Below are positions 1 through 3,842 of a stretch of DNA of 5,161 bases, one piece after another. The DNA comes from Bacteroidales bacterium UBA3290 (GTDB lineage Bacteria > Bacteroidota > Bacteroidia > Bacteroidales > UBA932), in contig DETK01000039.1 of assembly GCA_002361615.1 (NCBI GenBank), forward strand, positions 796 to 5,956. The letters are read 5' to 3'. The position numbers were made by a program, and so were the translations under genes. The stretch's first letter is position 1; every line of letters begins with the position of its first letter. The notes under the pieces were generated by a model. It was given only the letters and a program-made list of their open reading frames with translations. It made no database searches and had not been told where the DNA came from.

Positions 1-103
1 CCATGTTGTTGAAGTTGAAGGCGGGGATGGCATAACCGCCCGATACGGCCTTTGCAAACATCTCGCGGGTGTTCACAAGGCCCAGTTCTTTGTAAGATAC
101 CAT
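1..103 (-). CDS. fba: Class II fructose-bisphosphate aldolase, N-terminal 34 codons (partial)
   Basis: The reverse strand reads from an ATG at 103-101 and is open to the window edge. The peptide begins MVSYKELGLVNTREMF and continues with GGYAIPAFNFNNM. This is the characteristic N-terminus of Bacteroidota class II (zinc-dependent) fructose-1,6-bisphosphate aldolase, where the first strand of the TIM barrel carries the PAFNFNN segment. The enzyme is cytoplasmic and interconverts fructose-1,6-bisphosphate with dihydroxyacetone phosphate and glyceraldehyde-3-phosphate in glycolysis and gluconeogenesis. The metal ligands and catalytic residues lie outside the window. The gene is divergent from gmk and has its own -7 box at 160-167, giving a leader of about 50 bases. 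The family call rests on 34 residues, but these are very distinctive. Confidence 0.86.
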   Translation of the reverse strand, partial: MVSYKELGLVNTREMFAKAVSGGYAIPAFNFNNM

Positions 104-133
104 AGTATTGCGTTGATTAAGATAAATCCACCG

Positions 134-149
134 AATTGCTTGCGCAATT
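134..149 (-). other. Hairpin at the 5' end of the predicted aldolase leader
   Basis: Perfect 6-bp inverted repeat AATTGC / GCAATT with a 4-base loop. On the reverse strand it lies about 5 bases after the transcription start expected from the -7 box at 160-167, so the aldolase mRNA would begin with an A-run and then this stem. Leader hairpins of this kind can stabilise mRNA; that role is inference. On the + strand the same stem is followed by five T residues and resembles an intrinsic terminator, but no + strand gene ends here. Confidence 0.35.
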
Positions 150-159
150 TTTTCATGCG

Positions 160-167
160 CAAATATA
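160..167 (-). promoter_or_regulatory. Bacteroidota -7 box for the aldolase gene
   Basis: The reverse strand reads TATATTTG, an exact match to the TAnnTTTG -7 consensus of the Bacteroidota primary sigma factor. It is followed by GC, as is common. It lies 56 bases upstream of the aldolase ATG. No clear TTG -33 element is visible 19-21 bases further upstream. The box sits back to back with the gmk -7 box at 190-197, so the two promoters share their upstream DNA and RNA polymerase binding at one could hinder the other. Confidence 0.6.
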
Positions 168-189
168 ATGGAAAATCGGCAAGAATGAC

Positions 190-197
190 TAAATTTG
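190..197 (+). promoter_or_regulatory. Bacteroidota -7 box for gmk-nadD
   Basis: TAAATTTG matches TAnnTTTG exactly and ends 20 bases before the gmk ATG at 218. No convincing -33 TTG is present. The position supports 218 as the gmk start, because the in-frame ATGs at 113 and 185 lie upstream of the transcription start this box would set. The same octamer occurs before the gene at 2349. Confidence 0.55.
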
Positions 198-217
198 TAA
201 ATTACAATTCTGAAAAG

Positions 218-781
218 ATGGGAAAAGTAGTCATCGTATCGGCACCGTCAGGTTCAGGCAAGACGACGGTGGTCAATCATTTGCTGGAATCCTTTGACTG
301 TTTCGCCTTTTCGGTCTCCGCGACCACCCGCGCACCGCGCGGAACGGAGAAGGACGGCGAGGCCTATTATTTCATATCTGAAGCGGAGTTCCGCCGCCGT
401 ATCGAGGCAGGCGCGTTCGTGGAGCACGAACAGGTTTATAACGGTGTGTTCTACGGCACGCTGAAATCCGAGGTCGACCGGATCTGGGGGATGGACAAGG
501 TCATCCTCTTCGATGTCGATGTCAAGGGCGGCGTAAGCCTCAAGAAGTATTTCGGCGAGGACGCCCTCTCGATATTCATCAAAGCGCCCTCCATCAAGGA
601 GATCCGCCGCCGGCTCGAGAAGCGCGGCACCGACTCGCCCGAATTCATCGACGAGCGTGTCCGCAAGGCCCGTGTCGAGATGATGTACCAGCCGAAGTTC
701 GACCGCATCCTGCTCAACGACGACCTGGCGACCTGCCTTGCCGAAGCGGACAAGATGGTCGGCGAATTCCTCGCCCGATGA
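218..781 (+). CDS. gmk: Guanylate kinase
   Basis: A 187-residue cytoplasmic enzyme that phosphorylates GMP (and dGMP) with ATP to give GDP, feeding GTP, dGTP and second-messenger pools. Counting from the chosen start, the P-loop APSGSGKTT is at residues 9-17. The GMP-binding segment SATTRAPR is at 34-41, with E44 and Y50. E69 and Y79 follow within VEHEQVYNGVFYGT. The DVDVKGG strand is at 99-105, and the arginine-rich lid (RRRLEKRG and DERVRKA) lies around 130-151. All expected elements are present and the length is normal for the family. Earlier in-frame ATGs (113, 185) would add non-homologous residues ahead of the first beta strand and lie upstream of the probable transcription start. The TGA overlaps the ATG of nadD (ATGA, 778-781), implying translational coupling. 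A gmk-nadD order is familiar in Bacteroidales. Confidence 0.95.
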   Translation: MGKVVIVSAPSGSGKTTVVNHLLESFDCFAFSVSATTRAPRGTEKDGEAYYFISEAEFRRRIEAGAFVEHEQVYNGVFYGTLKSEVDRIWGMDKVILFDVDVKGGVSLKKYFGEDALSIFIKAPSIKEIRRRLEKRGTDSPEFIDERVRKARVEMMYQPKFDRILLNDDLATCLAEADKMVGEFLAR

Positions 782-1824
782 AGGTCGCACTCCTGTTCGG
801 GTCTTTCAATCCGATCCACGAAGGCCATCTGGCCATCCTACGCTACCTCGTGGAGCGCACGGATGCGGACCAGGTGCGCCTGGTTGTGTCGCCGGAAAGC
901 CCGTTCAAGGAGGGAAGGGGACTGCTCGACAACGCCGCGGAGCGGCTGGAGGCAGCCCGCGCCGTTGTGGCGGCGGCTGGCCTTACGGTAGATGTCTCGG
1001 ATGTCGAATTCCATCTTCCGGCTCCGCGCTATACGCTCAACACACTGCGCTTCTTGCAGCAGCAAGAGCCTGAGAATGAATTCGTCCTGGTAATGGGCGG
1101 CGACAATATCGGTACGCTGGAAAAATGGTATCACGGCGACGAGATTCTCCGCGATTTCGAGATCTGGGTCTATCCGCGACCCGGCTATGATGCTGCGGCG
1201 GACTGCGTGCGCCTTTCCGGGACGACGTGCTGCAAGGGGATTACGTTGTTTGAGGATGCGCCGCAGAACGACATTTCATCCACGCGTATCCGAGAGAGCG
1301 GTAGACGGGGCACGATCCCGCGACCTTCGGCTTGGGAAGCCAACGCTCTACCAACTGAGCTACTACCGCAACGGGAATGCAAAGATAGCAAAAAAAACTT
1401 TGATCCGTCAAGTCCCGAAAAGGAAAGGAAAAGGATTGAGGTGGTGGCGGCGGTCATCCGCCGCGGGGATGCCATCTTCGCCACGCAACGCGGCTACGGC
1501 GAGTTCAAGGACTGGTGGGAGTTCCCGGGCGGCAAAATCGAGGCAGGGGAGACGCCCAGAAATGCGCTCCGCCGCGAGATCCGCGAGGAGCTGGACGCGG
1601 AAATCAAGATCGTTAGGCTGCTGAAAACCATAGAATGGGACTATCCCGCCTTCCATCTGACCCTGCACTGCTTCCTCTGCACCCTGCGTTCCGAAGCCCT
1701 GCACCTGAACGAGCACGAAGCCTCCGCCTGGCTCCACAAAGACGAACTCTCCGACATCCGCTGGCTCCCCGCCGACCTGCAATTGATCCCCATACTGAAA
1801 AAGCTGCTGGAACGATTGGCTTAA
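778..1824 (+). CDS. nadD: NadD (nicotinate-nucleotide adenylyltransferase) fused in frame to a MutT-type Nudix hydrolase
   Basis: One uninterrupted 348-codon frame with two domains. Residues 1 to about 173 are NadD, which joins ATP and nicotinate mononucleotide to form deamido-NAD in NAD synthesis. Visible motifs are GSFNPIHEGHL at 8-18 (HxGH nucleotidyltransferase site), PRYTLNTL at 83-90, GGDN at 107-110 and ISSTRIR at 166-172. The usual NadD ending after ISSTxIR (a conserved YLVPxxVxxYI-like helix) is missing. Residues 174-198 instead are the antisense translation of a tRNA-Gly gene, and 199 to about 219 that of its promoter. Residues about 220-348 form a Nudix domain close to bacterial MutT (8-oxo-dGTP diphosphatase). 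Its Nudix box is complete: G252, E258, R266-E267, E270-E271, with D273 in place of the last glycine. The Nudix part has no ATG; GTG at 1441 could start it separately. NadM-Nudix fusions are known, but from a different adenylyltransferase family. Domain calls are firm; whether a single protein is made is uncertain. Confidence 0.85.
   Translation: MKVALLFGSFNPIHEGHLAILRYLVERTDADQVRLVVSPESPFKEGRGLLDNAAERLEAARAVVAAAGLTVDVSDVEFHLPAPRYTLNTLRFLQQQEPENEFVLVMGGDNIGTLEKWYHGDEILRDFEIWVYPRPGYDAAADCVRLSGTTCCKGITLFEDAPQNDISSTRIRESGRRGTIPRPSAWEANALPTELLPQRECKDSKKNFDPSSPEKERKRIEVVAAVIRRGDAIFATQRGYGEFKDWWEFPGGKIEAGETPRNALRREIREELDAEIKIVRLLKTIEWDYPAFHLTLHCFLCTLRSEALHLNEHEASAWLHKDELSDIRWLPADLQLIPILKKLLERLA
1297..1369 (-). 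tRNA. tRNA-Gly (anticodon CCC)
   Basis: The reverse strand folds into a complete 73-base cloverleaf. It has a 7-bp acceptor stem GCGGTAG/CTACCGC, D arm GCTC/GAGC with GG in the loop, and anticodon stem TTGGC/GCCGA. The loop TTCCCAA gives anticodon CCC (codon GGG). The T stem is GCGGG/CCCGT. The discriminator is T, as expected for bacterial tRNA-Gly, and CCA is not encoded. The T loop reads ATCGTGC, so positions 54 and 58 are A and T, the reverse of the near-universal T54/A58. The gene lies wholly inside the nadD-Nudix reading frame on the opposite strand. No terminator with a T-run follows its 3' end, so antisense transcription into nadD is likely. Confidence 0.93.
1380..1411 (-). promoter_or_regulatory. 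Promoter of tRNA-Gly
   Basis: The reverse strand has TTG (1411-1409), a 21-base spacer containing a T-run, and the exact -7 box TATCTTTG (1387-1380), 10 bases from the tRNA 5' end. The tRNA-Val promoter further right has the same spacing. The element is read in the other direction as codons of the nadD-Nudix linker. Its A/T-rich composition contrasts with the GC-rich domains on either side. Confidence 0.75.
1417..1434 (+). promoter_or_regulatory. Purine-rich tract before the Nudix domain (possible internal ribosome site)
   Basis: A G/A-only stretch containing AGGAAAGG and AAAAGG lies 6 bases before the in-frame GTG at 1441. It could permit separate initiation of a 127-residue Nudix protein, close to the 129 residues of E. 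coli MutT. Bacteroidota rely little on Shine-Dalgarno pairing, so this is weak support. It may instead be the remnant of a former MutT start region: AGG at 1426-1428 sits where homologues would be expected to have ATG. Confidence 0.3.
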
Positions 1825-1960
1825 ACTGCGTCGGTCTGATTCGATTTTAAAGAGTCCGCTGCAGCGGACCGCCGAAGGCCGGTACTTGTGTCTACTGGGC
1901 CCTGCCCAGACCTGCCGCTACGGCCTGCTATCGCACAAGGCCCACACAATGGCCTTCACT

Positions 1961-1976
1961 AGCGGCTGGAGCCGCT
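1961..1976 (+). terminator. Weak candidate terminator hairpin downstream of nadD-Nudix
   Basis: A 7-bp stem AGCGGCT/AGCCGCT with a 2-base loop is followed by only three T residues. It lies 137 bases past the Nudix stop, within the core of repeat unit 1. The GC-rich stem fits an intrinsic terminator but the T tract is poor, so it may simply be repeat structure. Confidence 0.25.
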
Positions 1977-2001
1977 TTAACGCACGCCTCCCGGCATTAG
2001 C

Positions 2002-2050
2002 AAAGTACTAAGGCCGGGAGGCGCGGGGTTCGGGGCAGGGCCCCGGTATA
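2002..2050. repeat. 49-bp perfect direct repeat, copy 1
   Basis: Identical over 49 bases to 2130-2178. It starts AAAGTACTAAGGCCGG and ends CCCCGGTATA. It includes the hairpin CGGGGC/GCCCCG with a 3-base AGG loop (2031-2045). The GGCCTTAGTACTT seen on its reverse strand resembles the GGCCGGTACTT at the left end of each unit, so the unit ends look like imperfect inverted repeats. Confidence 0.85.
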
Positions 2051-2053
2051 GAA

Positions 2054-2178
2054 GTCGCCATCAGGCGACCGCCGAAGGCCGGTACTTTTGCAGCAAATGC
2101 CCGAAAACAAAAACGCCCCTGGCATAGCAAAAGTACTAAGGCCGGGAGGCGCGGGGTTCGGGGCAGGGCCCCGGTATA
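2054..2178. repeat. Extragenic structured repeat, unit 2 (short core)
   Basis: Second unit, three bases after unit 1. It opens with hairpin GTCGCC/GGCGAC (2054-2069), aligned with the palindrome of unit 1 at an offset of exactly 200. The shared 21-bp segment (2067-2087), a 42-bp core (2088-2129) and the shared 49-bp end follow. The arms GTACTTTTGC (2082-2091) and GCAAAAGTAC (2127-2136) are perfect inverted repeats, and ATGCC/GGCAT (2097-2101, 2121-2125) pair inside them. Unit 2 can therefore fold into one long stem-loop. It ends 5 bases before the 3' end of tRNA-Val. Confidence 0.75.
2130..2178. repeat. 49-bp perfect direct repeat, copy 2
   Basis: Identical to 2002-2050, including hairpin CGGGGC/GCCCCG (2159-2173). 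Because it directly follows tRNA-Val on that gene's strand, this hairpin would be the first structure in the tRNA trailer and may help 3' processing or termination, although no T-run follows it. Confidence 0.85.
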
Positions 2179-2183
2179 AAAGG

Positions 2184-2258
2184 TAGGGACGATCGGATTC
2201 GAACCGATGACCTCTTCAATGTGACTGAAGCGCTCTAAACCAGCTGAGCTACGCCCCT
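2184..2258 (-). tRNA. tRNA-Val (anticodon CAC)
   Basis: The reverse strand folds into a 75-base cloverleaf. The acceptor stem is AGGGGCG/CGTCCCT (one G-T pair), with TA at 8-9. The D arm is GCTC/GAGC, the anticodon stem CTTCA/TGAAG and the T arm ATCGG/CCGAT with the canonical loop TTCGAAT. The discriminator is A. The 7-base anticodon loop GTCACAT gives CAC (codon GTG). Position 32 is G, where a pyrimidine is usual, and it faces T38. Only CC, not CCA, follows the discriminator in the DNA, so CCA is probably added after transcription. Confidence 0.93.
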
Positions 2259-2273
2259 TCGGGTTTGGGATTG

Positions 2274-2305
2274 CAAAGATGCATATTTTTTCTGAAAATC
2301 CGCAA
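2274..2305 (-). promoter_or_regulatory. Promoter of tRNA-Val
   Basis: The reverse strand has TTG (2305-2303), a 21-base spacer and CATCTTTG (2281-2274), one mismatch from TAnnTTTG, 15 bases before the tRNA 5' end. Element order and spacer length match the tRNA-Gly promoter. It lies beside the rightward -7 box at 2315-2322, so the two divergent promoters share upstream DNA. Confidence 0.65.
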
Positions 2306-2314
2306 TATTTTCCA

Positions 2315-2322
2315 TAAATTTG
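2315..2322 (+). promoter_or_regulatory. Bacteroidota -7 box for the beta-helix / DUF1295 / GH53 genes
   Basis: TAAATTTG is an exact TAnnTTTG match, 26 bases before the ATG at 2349. The upstream T-rich stretch (around 2285-2294) ending TCTG is a poor -33 element. It is the only good candidate promoter between tRNA-Val and the three-gene cluster. Confidence 0.5.
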
Positions 2323-2348
2323 TGAATTGACTTCAAAAAAACTGCAAG

Positions 2349-3818
2349 ATGAGAACCCGAACCCTTTCCGGACGAGCCCTGTCTCTCGCTGCGCTTGTCC
2401 TGTGTTTTCTGTGCCTGTCCCCGACGGCCTCGGCGCAGAGCATTCCCAATGGCAGCCACTGGTTTGACGGAAGCTATTACTATACCGCTGCCGTTGAAGG
2501 CAATCTGACATCCCTGACCAGTTTCAACTATCAAGGCGACGGGCCGAGTCTCACCCTTAAAAAGGTGGCTGATGAGCCGGGCTCCTATATCTTGACGATG
2601 AGCAATGACCCTGAGCCGTTGACCCTTCTCCGGACGGAGATTGGCAGTCGTGTGAAGTATATCCGCGAAGACGGCATGAAGTTCCTGGCCATCTACAATG
2701 AGGCCGGCCAGCTTGTCGGGACCCTTACCCAGACGCCCGACAAGATGGAAGACTGCTATTCGCAGGAAGACTGGGCCGAAGCCCAGCCGGTCGACGATAT
2801 GCTCGATTCCTTCCTGATGAACACCAAGTATCTGGGAAAGTTCCCCAAGGAAACCATCCAGCAGATGATCAAGGAACTCGCCGCCATTTCCGGCAAGAAG
2901 CCCGGAATCATCGCGGCAACCAATCTTGCGCTGATGCGCACGGAGCTCACCGTGGATGAAGCGAAGCGGGTCGGCAACGAGGTGCGCGAGATCCTTGTCC
3001 GCAACGAGCAGGAGTTCCTCCAGTCGCTCGGCAGCTACCGCAAGATCGTTCTGGCAGACGGTCTGCATTTGAACCTTTCCCTGGCCATCGAGAATGAGGG
3101 CATCTGCAACAAGGCTGGTATCCTGATGGTGGAAGAATATGCCGACCTGGGCGAACGCATCGGCCTTTTCAGCGAAGAGGTTTTCGACGGAAGGCAACTG
3201 GTACTCAAGGGCTTTTCAAAGCTCTCGATTGTCGGCGGGACCGATTGCAGCATCATCGTGGAGCCGCGCTACTCCTTCATCCTGCGCCTGGTCGACTGCC
3301 ACGACGTAACCCTCGACAACCTGACGCTCGGCCACTCCGAAGGCGGCTACTGCGAAGGGGGTGTCGTGGGGCTCGAAAAGTGCTCCGATGTGAATATCTA
3401 CCGTTGCGATATGTATGGCTGCGGAACCTACGGCATCGAAGCCCTGCACTGCGACAATGTCTACGTATCGGCCAGCATCATCCGCGACTGTTCCTATGGT
3501 ATCCTGCAGATCCGCGGCTGCAACGGATTCAGCTGCGAGAACTGCGATTTCTATCGCAACCGGGAATTCGACCTGGTCTCGTTCAACAGCGGGTGCAGCG
3601 ACATCTCTTTCTACCGCTGCCGCTTCAGCCAGAATACCGGCGTCCTGTTCGACCTGGACACCACCGTCCGGCTCTCGGACTGCGAAGTGCACCACGACCT
3701 GTCGACCATCGGCTCGATGATGGAGATCAGCGATACCAACACCACCTGGGACAGCAAGACCAATTATGCCCTGCCTTCCCGCCAGATCGGGCCTGACAGC
3801 GGCGCCGAAGTCTATTGA
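2349..3818 (+). CDS. Secreted cysteine-rich right-handed parallel beta-helix protein
   Basis: A 489-residue protein of unknown function. Residues 1-29 form a Sec signal peptide: arginines, a hydrophobic core LSLAALVLCFLCL, then ASA before Q30. The mature protein is therefore periplasmic or exported. Residues 30 to about 130 are rich in beta strand (WFDGSYYYT, PGSYILTM). Residues about 140-230 look mostly helical, with many charged residues. From about 286 to 460 the chain shows coils of about 23-28 residues, such as LVDCHDVTLDNL, LEKCSDVNIYRC and FNSGCSDISFYRC, typical of pectate-lyase-like parallel beta-helices. Cysteines recur at equivalent turns (317, 345, 368, 391, 416). No polysaccharide lyase or glycosidase catalytic signature is recognisable, so this may be a binding or structural protein. 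It probably heads an operon with the DUF1295 gene and the GH53 galactanase. Fold is fairly sure; function is not. Confidence 0.8.
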   Translation: MRTRTLSGRALSLAALVLCFLCLSPTASAQSIPNGSHWFDGSYYYTAAVEGNLTSLTSFNYQGDGPSLTLKKVADEPGSYILTMSNDPEPLTLLRTEIGSRVKYIREDGMKFLAIYNEAGQLVGTLTQTPDKMEDCYSQEDWAEAQPVDDMLDSFLMNTKYLGKFPKETIQQMIKELAAISGKKPGIIAATNLALMRTELTVDEAKRVGNEVREILVRNEQEFLQSLGSYRKIVLADGLHLNLSLAIENEGICNKAGILMVEEYADLGERIGLFSEEVFDGRQLVLKGFSKLSIVGGTDCSIIVEPRYSFILRLVDCHDVTLDNLTLGHSEGGYCEGGVVGLEKCSDVNIYRCDMYGCGTYGIEALHCDNVYVSASIIRDCSYGILQIRGCNGFSCENCDFYRNREFDLVSFNSGCSDISFYRCRFSQNTGVLFDLDTTVRLSDCEVHHDLSTIGSMMEISDTNTTWDSKTNYALPSRQIGPDSGAEVY

Positions 3819-3842
3819 TTGAAGATACTATACAAAAAACCA

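Larger units (their letters stand above)
1854..2050. repeat. Extragenic structured repeat, unit 1 (long core)
   Basis: First of two tandem units in the gap between the Nudix stop codon and tRNA-Val. It opens with a perfect 16-bp palindrome (1854-1869). The 21-bp segment 1867-1887 is identical to 2067-2087, and the unit ends with the 49-bp segment 2002-2050, identical to 2130-2178. Its 114-bp core (1888-2001) is not shared with unit 2. The core holds TGGGC/GCCCA (1896-1908), AGCGGCT/AGCCGCT (1961-1976) and the left arm of an 11-bp inverted repeat CGCCTCCCGGC (1985-1995) that pairs with 2013-2023. I see no coding capacity and do not recognise the family. It could be a small non-autonomous mobile or REP-like element. 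Confidence 0.75.

Noticed and set aside
113..217. Upstream in-frame ATGs (113 and 185) as the gmk start
   Set aside because: They would add 35 or 11 non-homologous residues before the P-loop domain and lie upstream of the transcription start predicted from the -7 box at 190-197. The ATG at 218 gives the normal family N-terminus.
1297..1369. tRNA-Gly as the attachment site of an integrated element
   Set aside because: No duplicated tRNA 3' end, integrase or phage gene is visible in the window; the flanking sequences are nadD and mutT.
1187..1624. Forward open frame in another register over the NadD-Nudix junction
   Set aside because: Its arginine-rich translation is typical of an off-frame reading of GC-rich DNA, and it lacks the NadD C-terminus that I looked for as a sign of a frameshift.
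1841..1869. Palindrome 1854-1869 as an intrinsic terminator
   Set aside because: On the + strand it is followed by CGCC, not T residues. On the reverse strand the following TCTTTAAAA is a weak tract. Its match to the hairpin of the second unit fits a repeat end better.
2002..2178. CRISPR array
   Set aside because: Only two copies of a 49-bp repeat exist, the sequence between them contains another shared segment, and no cas gene is nearby.
2184..2258. Reading the second tRNA as tRNA-Asp (GTC)
   Set aside because: The perfect CTTCA/TGAAG stem fixes the 7-base loop, putting T at position 33 and CAC at 34-36. A GTC anticodon would need A at position 33.
2008..2511. Reverse-strand open frame across the repeats and tRNA-Val
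   Set aside because: It crosses a complete tRNA gene and its promoter, and its peptide only translates the GC-rich repeats.
2235..3197. Long reverse-strand open frame of 320 codons
   Set aside because: It runs antisense to the beta-helix gene and through tRNA-Val. Its translation has no recognisable domain, whereas the forward frame has a signal peptide and clear coils.
3819..3842. TTG at 3819 as the start of the DUF1295 protein
   Set aside because: It directly follows the previous stop codon and adds only eight basic, non-conserved residues. The ATG at 3843 gives a typical start just before the first membrane segment.
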